Shown: positions 15,023 through 22,961, counted from the first letter of the stretch. The stretch: 33,758 nucleotides of DNA from Acidipropionibacterium jensenii DSM 20535 (GCF_000425285.1 NZ_AUDD01000025.1:1-33758); one strand, 5' to 3'. Program-made: numbers and translations. The notes: generated by a model from the sequence alone, not told the origin.

Positions 15023-16537
15023 ATGGCCATCTTCGAGTACCACAGCCACCTGCCCCAGCCACGCACCGAGGTCTTCGACTGGTTCTCCCGCCCCGGCGCG
15101 ATCGTGCGACTCTGGCCGCCCTTCGGGGGCCGGGTGCGCCGCCCGCCCAGCGACGGACTGAACCCCGGTTCGCAGACCCTGCTGTCGGTGGGTCTGCCCG
15201 GCCGGGCCGGGCTGGCCGGCACCGCTCTGTCGGCCGTCGTGGGGTCCAGGATCCCGGGATCGCCGCGGGCCGAGGTGCCCTGGCGGGCCCGGCACACCCA
15301 GTTGGACCCCGGGCGCTCCTTCACCGACGTGATGGAGTCGGGGCCACTGGCCTCCTGGCGCCACCACCACTCCTTCAGCGATGAGGGCCCGGGCTGCCAG
15401 ATGCGCGACACCGTCGAGTACTCGCTGCCCGCACCCCTGGCCAACCGGTGCGCCGCACGTGCCCTCGACGTCCCGGCCGAGTTGTCGCGGATCTTCGACT
15501 ACCGGACGGCGCAGCTGAAGGACGACCTCGCCCTCCACCACACCTTCCGCGACGTCGCGCCCCTCACGGTGGCGGTCACCGGGGCCACCGGGCTGATCGG
15601 GACCCAGCTCTGCGCGCTGTTGGAGAGCGGCGGGCACCGGGTCCTGAGGATGGTGCGGCACCGGCCCCGCCACGACGGTGAGATTCAGTGGGACCCGGCC
15701 TCCGGAACCCTGAACCCCGAGGACCTGGCCGGCTGCGACGCCGTCGTCCACCTCGCCGGGCACCCGATCGGCGGCCGCTTCACCGAGGAGAACAAGCGCA
15801 AGATCCTCGAGAGCCGCCGCACCGGCACCGACCTGGTCGCCCGCACCTTGGCCGAACTCGCCTCCGACGGCCGGACCCGCACCCTGGTCTCGGCCTCCGC
15901 GATCGGCTACTACGGCGCCCACCCGCACCACCCGAACCCTTCCCGGGACGCACACGATCCCCAGGGCGGGCCGGACTCCCAGGGCTCCGGCGACGGCCTG
16001 CCGCGACCGTTGACCGAGCAGGACTCCCCCGGCGACGACTTCCTCGCGCAGGTCACCCGGGTCTGGGAGGAGGCCTGCCGGCCGGCCTCGGATGCCGGCG
16101 TCCGGGTGGTCAATGTGCGCACCGGACTGGTCCTCACCCCCGCCGGCGGGCTTCTGGCGCAGTTCCTGCCGCTCTACCTGGCAGGTGTGGGCGGTCCGCT
16201 GGGGGACCGGGAGCAGCAGAGCTGGATCGGGATCGACGACATCGTCTCCATCTACGCCTTCGCCCTGCTCAACGACCGCGTCGAGGGGCCGGTCAACGCG
16301 GTGGCGCCCGAACCGGTGAGCGCCCGCCAGTTCGCCACCGCCCTCGGACGGGTCCTGCACCGACCCTCCCTGGTCCCGGTGCCCTCCCTCGGACCGGCCC
16401 TACTGCTCGGCCCCGAGGGGGCCCGCGAGATCGCGCAGGCCGATCAGCGGGTCTCCTCGGCCCACCTCGAGAGCTTCGGCTACCAGTTCCGCCACCGGGA
16501 TCTCGAGTCTCAGCTGCGCCACGTCCTCGGACGATGA
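15023..16537 (+). CDS. SRPBCC-like domain fused to a TIGR01777 (SDR39U1-type) epimerase
   Basis: The 504-aa protein has two parts. Residues 1 to about 165 resemble a polyketide-cyclase/START-like ligand-binding domain (FEYHSHLPQPRTEVFDWFSRPGAIVRLWPPF). From about 170 an extended SDR follows: VAVTGATGLIGTQLCALL (NAD(P)-binding), HLAGHPIGGRFTEENKRKILESRRTGTDL, SASAIGYYG with the catalytic Tyr, then VVNVRTGLVL and the C-terminal DUF1731-like part ending in a predicted substrate pocket. The substrate is unknown for the family. ATG 15023 has AGGAG at 15012-15016. It begins 39 bp after the ferrochelatase, so it is probably the last gene of the crt operon. A role in carotenoid or porphyrin modification is inference only. 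Confidence 0.8.
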   Translation: MAIFEYHSHLPQPRTEVFDWFSRPGAIVRLWPPFGGRVRRPPSDGLNPGSQTLLSVGLPGRAGLAGTALSAVVGSRIPGSPRAEVPWRARHTQLDPGRSFTDVMESGPLASWRHHHSFSDEGPGCQMRDTVEYSLPAPLANRCAARALDVPAELSRIFDYRTAQLKDDLALHHTFRDVAPLTVAVTGATGLIGTQLCALLESGGHRVLRMVRHRPRHDGEIQWDPASGTLNPEDLAGCDAVVHLAGHPIGGRFTEENKRKILESRRTGTDLVARTLAELASDGRTRTLVSASAIGYYGAHPHHPNPSRDAHDPQGGPDSQGSGDGLPRPLTEQDSPGDDFLAQVTRVWEEACRPASDAGVRVVNVRTGLVLTPAGGLLAQFLPLYLAGVGGPLGDREQQSWIGIDDIVSIYAFALLNDRVEGPVNAVAPEPVSARQFATALGRVLHRPSLVPVPSLGPALLLGPEGAREIAQADQRVSSAHLESFGYQFRHRDLESQLRHVLGR

Positions 16538-16836
16538 CGTCGCCCGCCCCGGGGTGCCGGGGGACACCCGGTCCCAGGGGATGACGTCGACCACCTCGAC
16601 CGCCGGGCTCGCCCCTCCCGGGAAGGATCGGGTTCCGGGAGCGATCTGACCTTCTGGGCGCCTACAGTGCCGCATCGCTCGCACGATCTGCAGCGACGCG
16701 GCCGTCGACACCGCAGGAACGCTGCTGTCGTCACTGCATCCGGCACGGCACTCGACGCTGCTTCTCACACTGCTTTTCACATGGGCCGCCGCGGCTCCCC
16801 CGTACAGCTGCTGGGAGTTCGAGAAGGGTCAAGATC
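16538..16836. other. intergenic region after the crt operon
   Basis: No gene is supported. An imperfect GC hairpin, GGGTG (16552-16556) / CACCC (16565-16569), extendable with a bulge, lies about 15 bp after the SDR stop and may act as a terminator without a T-run. GATGACGTCG occurs twice, flanking the hairpin. TACAGT at 16663-16668 could be a -10 for the next gene, with a leader of about 165 nt. Confidence 0.35.
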
Positions 16837-17298
16837 ATGGGGAAGTACCTGGCTGGACTGTGGCTCACGATCGTCGCGCCGTTCATCGGCATGATCGTCA
16901 TCGGCGGCCCCGACGGAGGCGTGGTGGACCACCTGGTCCTGCACATCGCGATGATCATCCTCGGGGCGATCTCGCTGTGGATTCTCGTGGGACTGCGCAG
17001 AACCGTCGCCCCCGCGGGCAGGACGCCGTCGCGGGGGATCGGCGTCACCTGCGTGATCCTGCTCGTGGTGCAGGTGCTGTTCCTGATCGGCAACGCCGGT
17101 GAGGCCGCTGCCCTCATCCGCAAGGGCGGATTCCATCTGGGCGAGGCCATCTTCCACGATCCGCTGCACTACGCCGCCGCCTGGATCACCCCCAACGCCT
17201 TCATGCTGGCCATCCTGGGGGTCCTGGTCCTGTCGGTCCAGGTGCTCGTGGTGACCCGGCGTCTGCGGGCGGTGCCGGTGACCCCCGAGGCGGACTGA
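16837..17298 (+). CDS. small integral membrane protein, unknown
   Basis: The 153-aa protein has four hydrophobic segments: about 3-23, 31-51, 67-87 and 117-140. A polar loop (RRTVAPAGRTPSRG) lies between the second and third. A longer amphipathic stretch with KGGFHLGEAIFHDPLHYAAAW lies between the third and fourth. Several His residues sit in that stretch, but no known metal motif can be named. I do not recognise the family. ATG 16837 is preceded by AAGGG (16824-16828). It appears to have its own transcript. Confidence 0.6.
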   Translation: MGKYLAGLWLTIVAPFIGMIVIGGPDGGVVDHLVLHIAMIILGAISLWILVGLRRTVAPAGRTPSRGIGVTCVILLVVQVLFLIGNAGEAAALIRKGGFHLGEAIFHDPLHYAAAWITPNAFMLAILGVLVLSVQVLVVTRRLRAVPVTPEAD

Positions 17299-17335
17299 CC
17301 GGCGCGCTGCCCCGCCAGCGGACTCCGCGGCTGGC

Positions 17336-18558
17336 ATGCTCTTGCCCCATGGCCATCCCGACTCAACGGCCCCGTCGCGACCGGCCGCCAGACTCTCCCC
17401 GATGCGCGCCCGCGACCCGCACGAACCGCATCGCGCCGCCTCGAGTCTTGAACTGTTCTTCGACCTGGTTTCGTGGTGGCGGTGAGCGTGGCCTCCTCCC
17501 AGCTGCACCACCAGCTGGCCGACAGGGAGGTGCTCAACGGCGTCCTCATCTATGCCGTGGCCTTCTTCGGCATCTGGTGGGCGTGGATGAACTTCACCTG
17601 GTTCGCGACCTCCTTCGCGGTCGACGACTGGCTCTACCGGGTCGTCACCATCGTCCAGATGGGCGGCGTCCTGGTGCTCGCCGCGGGCATCGAGCCGGCC
17701 TTCGAGCACCACGACTTCCGGCTGCTGGTGTGGGCCTATGTGGTGATGCGCGTGGCGATGGTGGTGCAGTGGGTGCGCGCGGCCGTCTCGGACCGGGCGT
17801 TGCGCACCACCACGATCAGCTATGCGTTGGGCATCGCGATCACCCAGGCACTCTGGATCGTGATGCTGGGGCTGCCCGGCAAGGCGATTCCGGTGGCCAT
17901 CCCGGTGCTCATCCTCGCCGAGCTCGCGGTTCCGGTGATCGCCGAACGACACCACGCGACCTCCTGGCACCCTCATCACATCACCGAGCGGTACGGCCTG
18001 TTCACCCTCATCGTGCTCGGCGAGAGCGTGCTGGCCTCGGCCAATGCCATCATCGAGGCCCTTCACACCTCCCGCGAGCACGCCGAGGCCGCGGCCCACG
18101 CCGACCTGCTGGGCTCCCTGGTGGGCCTGTCGGCACTCACCCTGATCACCTCGGCGGCACTCTGGTGGATCTACTTCTGGCCGCCCCACCACGGGCTGAT
18201 CGGGACGCTGCGCGAGTCCCTGCGCTACGGCTACGTGCACTACGTGGTGTTCGCCGCCGCGGCGGCCTTCTCGGCCGGGATCGAGGTGCACATCGACGCC
18301 CTCACCGGGGAGTCGGAGCTGTCGCGGGTCGCCGTCGGCTACACCGTGAGCATCCCGGTCGCGGTCTTCGTCCTGGCGATCTGGTGGATCGCGCTGAGTC
18401 GGTTCGGGGACCGGCTGGTCAACACGACGCTGCCGCTGGGTGCCGCGGTGATCCTCCTCAGCCCGCTACTTCCCTTCGACGTCGCGGCCACCGCGGTCGT
18501 GCTCGTCCTGATCGTCGTGGTGCTGGTCTGGCGGCGTCCCGTCGAGCGCAACCGGTGA
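17336..18558 (+). pseudogene. ltrA: low temperature requirement protein A (LtrA), frameshifted
   Basis: The N-terminal part reads MRARDPHEPHRAASSLELFFDLV from ATG 17402 (or from ATG 17336 in the same frame), then ends at TGA within WWR-stop. The rest (VVAVSVASSQLHHQ, about 360 residues, many TM helices, TERYGLFTLIVLGESVLA) continues in another frame from 17473. The family has ELFFDLVFVVAVS; adding one T to the TTT run at 17469-17471 restores exactly that, giving about 385-407 aa. So a single-base deletion splits the gene. LtrA-family proteins are integral membrane proteins of unknown biochemistry. A sequencing error cannot be excluded. The last 93 bp overlap the 3' end of the minus-strand neighbour. 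Confidence 0.8.
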
Positions 18559-19650
18559 GGGCCCAGCTGAGGCCGCGGCGGCCGGCGTCGGGACCTCGTC
18601 GGGAACCGAGCCCCAGCCGTAGCGGCGCACCCGGGCGACCGCGAACAGGATCGACGAGGCCACCGCCCAGATGCCCAGCACGACGAAGGGTTCGGCGTGC
18701 ACGGCGTCGGGGAAGTAGGTGACATCTCTCATCGCGCGCACGGTGGCGCCGGTGGGCAGCCATCGCCCCATGAACTCGTAGAAGGCCGGCAGCAGTTCGG
18801 GGGCGACCGCCCCTCCCGATGACGGGTTGGCGATGATGACGAAGGTGATCCAGGTGGGCAGCAGCGCCCACTTGCCGCCGATCGTCACCCGCCAGAAGCT
18901 GTACACCGACCCGGCGATGAACATCGTCACCGCCAGAATCAGCCAGACCGGCAGCACGGGCAGCGCCTCAAGGCCGAGCACCGGGCCGATGACCAGGGTC
19001 ATCGTGAGCGCCACCCCCAGCGATCGCGCGATGTCCCAGCTGAAGTCGGCGACCAGGGACATGTCCTTGGCGTTGACCCTGGTCTGGATGGCGCCGACGA
19101 ATCCGAGGATCGTGCCACCCAGCGCCAGGTAGAACAGCACCAGGCCGTTCGGGTCGTGCGGGGCCAGCGGATGGGCGTCAACGAACTTGAGGTCGGTGCC
19201 GACCACCGCGCTGAGGGCCTGCCTGTGCTGGGTGAGCAGTTGGCCCACCGATGCCCCGGAGGCGGTCGAGATCCAGACCGTCGCGGGGGTCACCGAGGAG
19301 TCGATGATGGCGTAGATCTGCTGGCGCTCCAGGGCCTTCTGGGCGGCCGGCAGCGAGGGGTACTCGCCCACCTCGAACAGTTCCGACCCGGTGTCGTCGA
19401 GGGTGTGGGAGATCGCGGTGGCATCCATTGAGGAGCCGACCACGCCGATCGGCACGTTGCGCGGCGAGGGATCGCCCATCGCCAGGCTGTAGGACGCCAC
19501 GAAGACCGGCCCGATGATGGTGACGATGAGGGCGACCACCAGCGCAGGAAGGTGCGTCCTGGGCAGTCCCCACGGTATCCGGCGGGTCCATCTGGAGATC
19601 CTCGTACCGATCACTTCTGGAACGCCTTCCGCATATGGGTGAATCCTCAT
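18466..19650 (-). CDS. DUF3533 / ABC-2-like membrane protein
   Basis: The protein has one N-terminal TM helix (LPALVVALIVTIIGPVFVASYSLAM). An outside domain of about 110 residues follows, with NVPIGVVGSSMDATAISHTL and QQIYAIIDSSV. Four to five C-terminal TM helices contain the segment IANPSSGGAVAPELLPAF and GRWLPTGATVRAMRDVTYF. This is the layout of DUF3533/YhgE-Pip-type proteins and the permease part of ABC-2 exporters, although no ATPase gene is adjacent. Function is unknown, possibly export of a lipid or drug. The C-terminus is rich in His/Asp (DQHHDDQDEHDRGG). The start is uncertain: ATG 19650 is used; GTG 19614 with an upstream GGAAGG is also good. The 3' end overlaps ltrA tail to tail. 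Confidence 0.65.
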   Translation of the reverse strand: MRIHPYAEGVPEVIGTRISRWTRRIPWGLPRTHLPALVVALIVTIIGPVFVASYSLAMGDPSPRNVPIGVVGSSMDATAISHTLDDTGSELFEVGEYPSLPAAQKALERQQIYAIIDSSVTPATVWISTASGASVGQLLTQHRQALSAVVGTDLKFVDAHPLAPHDPNGLVLFYLALGGTILGFVGAIQTRVNAKDMSLVADFSWDIARSLGVALTMTLVIGPVLGLEALPVLPVWLILAVTMFIAGSVYSFWRVTIGGKWALLPTWITFVIIANPSSGGAVAPELLPAFYEFMGRWLPTGATVRAMRDVTYFPDAVHAEPFVVLGIWAVASSILFAVARVRRYGWGSVPDEVPTPAAAASAGPSPVALDGTPPDQHHDDQDEHDRGGRDVEGK

Positions 19651-19775
19651 CTCCCTGTCGACATCAGGGGCCGCTGACCGCGATCTCCCGGCCCGAGCTC
19701 CCCCCGCCGGACCCGGACTCGGTGCACGCACCGGTCCCGCCTCGCGTCGGCCCCCGGGACAGACTACGTGCCGGG

Positions 19776-20930
19776 TCAGCGCTTCGAGACCCTGCGCACC
19801 GCCATCTTCGTGACGACGGCGACGACACTGGGCCTGAACTGTCCGACGGCGTCGGCGACCCTGGCCGGATCCACCTTGCCGGTGTGGACCTGCTCGCAGA
19901 GCCGCAGCCAGCCCTCCCCCGCGGCCGCGGTGATCGCCGAGGCGACGGCCGCGTTGATCACACTGCCGGCCACCGGGACGAGCTTGATGAAGCTGCGGGC
20001 CAGGGCCTGCCCGGTGACCTGGGCCCCCAGTTGGGCCAGCGCCGAGGTGGACAGCATCGTGGTCATCTCGAGGTCGTAGATGGCCGCGATCCTGCCCATC
20101 ATCGTCATCTGGATCGGCGCCAGGGCGGCCGCATCCGCAACCGGGATGGGGACGGCGGCAGCAGCTGCCGCCGCAGCCGCCCCAGTGGCGATGATGGGTC
20201 GCGCCATCTCCCGCTTCCAGGGGAGGTTGAGTCGCTGGGCGATGCGAAACGCGTCCTGCTCGGTCCTGGGAGACAGTTCCAGGGTGGCCTCCACGAGCTC
20301 ACCGAGTCCGTGCCCCGTGCCCTTTCCGTGCTCGTCGTGGGAGGCGGTGAGGATGACCCGCCGGATCGGGAGGTGGATCGGGGTGCCGTGCTCGTCGACC
20401 GGGTGCTCGAGCCAGTCGACGAAGTCAGAGGTGTCCTTCGGGGCGCTGTACCTGCCGGTGACCGTGTTCCTGGTCCAGTGCACCTTCGTGAGCACCAGGA
20501 TCACCGGCAGCCCGCGGGCGTCCAGCTCACGGATCCGGTCGATGTCGAACCGGGTGAGCCGGTCGGCCTGGGAGAGCACGCAGTACCAGACGACGGCGAT
20601 CTGCTCGTCGGCCGGCCGCCTCGAGACGGTCTCCAGGTGCTGCCTGAGGGACTGCGCCGGGGACACCGCCGACCCGACCTCGAACCCCTCGAAGTCCCAG
20701 ATCCCCAGCGACTCGTCGTGGTAGTAGTTGACCCCGCTGGTCACCGGAAGACCCTTGCCGACCGCCGCGTAGTCGCGGCCGAAGACCGCGTTGACCAGGG
20801 AGGACTTGCCCACCCCGGTCTCCCCGACGATCGCCAGGTTGAACCGTCCGTAGCGGCTCCTCGCCTGGGAGGTGGCGTCGATGAACGGCCGGTCGTCGAC
20901 CTTGGGGGCGTCCTGGTGCTCTGCTGCCAT
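19776..20930 (-). CDS. P-loop GTPase with C-terminal DUF697-like membrane-associated domain
   Basis: The 384-aa protein has GTPase motifs in order: G1 GETGVGKSSLVNAVFG (about 35-50), G2 Thr in PVTSGVNYY, G3 in WDFEGFEVG, and G4 TKVH. In G3 the usual DxxG is DFEG. The C-terminal half contains an Ala-rich hydrophobic segment (ATGAAAAAAAAVPIPVADAAALAPIQ) and two further helices, including FIKLVPVAGSVINAAVASAITAAAG. This resembles the DUF697 region of YcjF/Era-like proteins and suggests membrane association. The target is unknown. ATG 20930 has AGAGG about 12 bases upstream. A TATAGT -10 lies at 21007-21002. Confidence 0.7.
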   Translation of the reverse strand: MAAEHQDAPKVDDRPFIDATSQARSRYGRFNLAIVGETGVGKSSLVNAVFGRDYAAVGKGLPVTSGVNYYHDESLGIWDFEGFEVGSAVSPAQSLRQHLETVSRRPADEQIAVVWYCVLSQADRLTRFDIDRIRELDARGLPVILVLTKVHWTRNTVTGRYSAPKDTSDFVDWLEHPVDEHGTPIHLPIRRVILTASHDEHGKGTGHGLGELVEATLELSPRTEQDAFRIAQRLNLPWKREMARPIIATGAAAAAAAAAVPIPVADAAALAPIQMTMMGRIAAIYDLEMTTMLSTSALAQLGAQVTGQALARSFIKLVPVAGSVINAAVASAITAAAGEGWLRLCEQVHTGKVDPARVADAVGQFRPSVVAVVTKMAVRRVSKR

Positions 20931-21001
20931 GTCGTGCTCGGTCCTCTCAGCAACCGCTGCCGGTGATCTCCGGGCGGATCGACGCGGACGGGTGGATGCT
21001 C

Positions 21002-21027
21002 ACTATAGGGTGCGTCGCGGCGCACCC
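21002..21027 (-). promoter_or_regulatory. promoter element and stem-loop upstream of the GTPase gene
   Basis: On the minus strand TATAGT (21007-21002) is a near-consensus -10, about 70 bp before ATG 20930. Directly upstream, GGGTGCG (21008-21014) pairs with CGCACCC (21021-21027) around a 6-nt loop. The hairpin lies 20 bp after the exonuclease stop, so it may end that transcript or serve as an operator. Confidence 0.4.
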
Positions 21028-21046
21028 GGGGACGCTCATCGAGGGC

Positions 21047-21760
21047 TCATTCCTGGGGCCAGGCGCGGCTGATGTCGTCGACCCTGCCCTTGGAGGCGAG
21101 CCAGGATCCGAAGTTGTCGGCCCACTTGCGGTGCTCCTCGACCTGGAACTGGTGCAGCGCCCCGGCGTCCACCCCGGCGATCCGCGGATACCGGACGGCC
21201 ATCTCCTGGAGCACCCCGAGCATCATCGAGACGTCGACCTGGGCGGTATGGGCGTCCTCCTGAAGGGTCACCCCGTAGACCGACGTCATCGCCGACAGGG
21301 TGCGTTTCCCGCGCCGGTAGCGGTCCAGGCTGTGGTCCAGCACCAGCGGGTCGATGACCGGGGCGGTCTCGGCGCCGAGGCGCTCCTCGAGGGATCCCAG
21401 ATCGTGGCGGCGCAGCTCGGCGTTGATGAGGGTGATGTCGAAGGGGGCGTTGAAGACCACCACGGGAAGCCCCTGCTGCCAGTGCTCGACCAGGGCGGTG
21501 GCCAGCTCGTCGAGCACCTCGACGACCGGGCGGCCGCGATCGCGAGCAGTGGCGGTGGTGATCCCGTGGATCGCGGAGGCGGCGGCCGGGATGGGGATCC
21601 CGGGATCGGCCAGCCAGGTGCGCACCCGATCGGGTTGGGCGGGGGTCCCCGCGCCGGCGGGGCGCAGCACCAGGGCGGCCGTGACCAGCCTGTCGGTGGC
21701 CGGATCGGCCCCGGTGGTCTCGGTGTCCAGTCCCAGCCATGGGACGTCGGTCCAGTTCAC
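21047..21760 (-). CDS. DEDDh 3'-5' exonuclease (DnaQ-like)
   Basis: The 237-aa protein is a DnaQ-family exonuclease. LGLDTETTG gives the first acidic pair Asp12 and Glu14. IHGIT is the conserved loop. FNAPFDITLINAEL supplies the third Asp. HTAQVD supplies the catalytic His and last Asp (H-x4-D). It should remove nucleotides from 3' ends of DNA or RNA. It lacks polymerase or BRCT domains, so it is a stand-alone nuclease rather than the replicative epsilon subunit for certain. GTG 21760 has GAGGG a few bases upstream. It diverges from the GNAT gene. Confidence 0.85.
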   Translation of the reverse strand: MNWTDVPWLGLDTETTGADPATDRLVTAALVLRPAGAGTPAQPDRVRTWLADPGIPIPAAASAIHGITTATARDRGRPVVEVLDELATALVEHWQQGLPVVVFNAPFDITLINAELRRHDLGSLEERLGAETAPVIDPLVLDHSLDRYRRGKRTLSAMTSVYGVTLQEDAHTAQVDVSMMLGVLQEMAVRYPRIAGVDAGALHQFQVEEHRKWADNFGSWLASKGRVDDISRAWPQE

Positions 21761-21847
21761 GATCCCTCTTTCGTCGAGTGCTCCTACTGTGCATCACGGC
21801 ACTGACAGTTCTGGACGCCGGGACCTGCGGGCGCATACTTGTACGCC

Positions 21848-22381
21848 GTGAGTCCTGCCAGCACACCACACTTCTCCTTCGCCACCCTCGCCGACGCCGA
21901 CCGCATCCACACCATCGTCGAGGCCGCCTACCGGGCCACCGGCGATGCGGCGGGATGGACCACCGAGTCCCAGATTCTCGACGGCCAGCGCACCGATCTG
22001 GACGAGATCACTAGCCTCATCGACCAGCCGGCAGGAGGCCTTCTCACCGCCCGGCAGGACGGCAAGATCCTCGGCTGCTGCCAGCTGGAGCGCCGCAGCG
22101 ACCACGCCTACTTCGGGATGTTCGCCGTCGACCCGACCCTGCAGGCCCAGGGGCTGGGTAAGCAGCTGCTGGCCGAGGCCGAGCGGGTCGCCCGGGAGGA
22201 CTGGGGTCTCGACGAGATGCGGCTCACCGTGATCACCGCCCGCACCGACCTCATCGCCTGGTACCGGCGCCGCGGATTCCGGCCGACCGGCGTCTCCTCC
22301 CCCTTCCCCTACGGCAACGAGCGGTTCGGCCTGCCGAAGGTGGAGGGGCTGCACTTCGACGAGTTCTCCAAGAGCCTCTGA
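21848..22381 (+). CDS. GNAT family N-acetyltransferase
   Basis: The 177-aa protein has the GNAT core: GCCQLERRSDHAYFGMFAVDPTLQAQGLGKQLLAEAERVAR, with the acetyl-CoA loop Q/R-x-x-G-x-G/A represented by QAQGLGK. Then come RLTVITARTDLIAWYRRRGFRPTG and a C-terminal substrate region (PFPYGNERFGLPKVEGLHFDEF). It transfers an acetyl group to an amine; the substrate is unknown. GTG 21848 is chosen because CATACT (21834-21839) lies eight bases upstream without a ribosome site. TTG 21839 would add three residues. Confidence 0.75.
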   Translation: MSPASTPHFSFATLADADRIHTIVEAAYRATGDAAGWTTESQILDGQRTDLDEITSLIDQPAGGLLTARQDGKILGCCQLERRSDHAYFGMFAVDPTLQAQGLGKQLLAEAERVAREDWGLDEMRLTVITARTDLIAWYRRRGFRPTGVSSPFPYGNERFGLPKVEGLHFDEFSKSL

Positions 22382-22428
22382 ATCCCGGTCCCACCACGGG
22401 AGATCCCCTTCGCGGCCGTGCTCTGAGC

Positions 22429-22470
22429 ACCGCCGGATCGCGGCTGCGCCTTGAATACCGCCGGATCGCG
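22429..22470. repeat. 14-nt direct repeat upstream of csbD
   Basis: ACCGCCGGATCGCG occurs at 22429-22442 and again at 22457-22470 (28-bp period, close to three helical turns). It lies 45-85 bp upstream of the csbD start. Two sites on the same DNA face suggest regulator binding; no regulator is named. Confidence 0.35.
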
Positions 22471-22514
22471 TGCGAGGGTCGACAGTGCAACCGATCCACT
22501 GAGAAGGAGCACAT

Positions 22515-22727
22515 ATGACTGACAGCGATGCCACCCGAGACAAGCTCCAGGGCAAGCTCAAGGAGACCGCGGGCAAGCTCACCGGGGACAAGGACGCCGA
22601 GGCCGAGGGCCGGCAGCAGAACGCGGAGGGCCAGCTCAAGGACCAGGTCGAGGACGCCAAGGCCGGCCTCAAGGCGGCCGGGGAGCGCGTCAAGGACGCC
22701 CTCGGCGACAAGAAGGACAACCAGTAG
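22515..22727 (+). CDS. CsbD-like stress protein
   Basis: The 70-aa protein is very hydrophilic and rich in Lys, Asp, Ala and Gly. It has the CsbD pattern of short helical repeats (DKLQGKLKETAGKLTGDKD, then AEGQLKDQVEDAKAG and AGERVKDALGDKK). CsbD proteins are induced in general stress (sigma-B in Bacillus); their biochemical role is unclear. ATG 22515 follows a good ribosome site, AAGGAG at 22503-22508. The gene is followed by two hairpins and appears monocistronic. Confidence 0.8.
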   Translation: MTDSDATRDKLQGKLKETAGKLTGDKDAEAEGRQQNAEGQLKDQVEDAKAGLKAAGERVKDALGDKKDNQ

Positions 22728-22729
22728 GC

Positions 22730-22751
22730 GATGCCCGACAGACAGGGCATC
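22730..22751 (+). repeat. small hairpin directly after csbD
   Basis: GATGCCC (22730-22736) pairs with GGGCATC (22745-22751) around an 8-nt loop. It starts 2 bp after the csbD stop and may protect the 3' end or assist termination. Confidence 0.4.
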
Positions 22752-22782
22752 TGAGGCGAGTGCCAGCCGCACCCGCCCGCCG

Positions 22783-22819
22783 CTGTGGCGGCGTCCCCCT
22801 CCCGGGGACGCCGCCACAG
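22783..22819 (+). terminator. 16-bp perfect hairpin after csbD
   Basis: CTGTGGCGGCGTCCCC (22783-22798) pairs perfectly with 22804-22819 around a 5-nt loop. It has no T-run, as is common for actinobacterial terminators. Confidence 0.65.
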
Positions 22820-22883
22820 GCGTCTCCGGGGCCTGGGCCGTCTCCGGGAGGGGGCACCGACGACCCTCTGACAAGGAGTGTTG

Positions 22884-22961
22884 GTGAAATCCAAGAAAGT
22901 TGAGTCTTTTCGGCTCAACTATGGAATAACCATGGCCCCCCTGTGGTTCTGCTGTATGTGA
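22884..22961 (+). CDS. possible 25-aa ORF overlapping the hsp20 operator
   Basis: GTG 22884 has AAGGAG (22873-22878) five bases upstream and opens 25 codons that start VKSKKVESFRLNYGITMAP and end in WFCCM. The frame runs through the HAIR-like operator and the probable hsp20 promoter. It may be a genuine micropeptide at the end of the csbD region or a chance frame; nothing in the peptide is recognisable. Confidence 0.25.
   Translation: MKSKKVESFRLNYGITMAPLWFCCM
22898..22929 (+). promoter_or_regulatory. HAIR-like HspR operator and promoter of hsp20
   Basis: AGTTGAG (22898-22904) and CTCAACT (22914-22920) form a perfect inverted repeat with a 9-nt spacer. It is close to the HAIR consensus CTTGAGT-N7-ACTCAAG bound by HspR in actinobacteria (seen here as GTTGAGT-N7-GCTCAAC). 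TTGAGT (22900-22905) in the left arm could be the -35, with GAATAA (22924-22929) as -10 at 18 bp. A bound repressor would then block the promoter. The leader to hsp20 is about 145 nt. Confidence 0.6.

Noticed and set aside
13517-16360. 947-codon open frame on the minus strand opposite the ferrochelatase and SDR genes
   Set aside because: It is the antisense shadow of well-recognised genes; Gly/Arg/Val-rich composition with no domains.
16777-18291. 504-codon minus-strand frame opposite the small membrane protein and ltrA
   Set aside because: Antisense shadow; no ribosome site or family resemblance.
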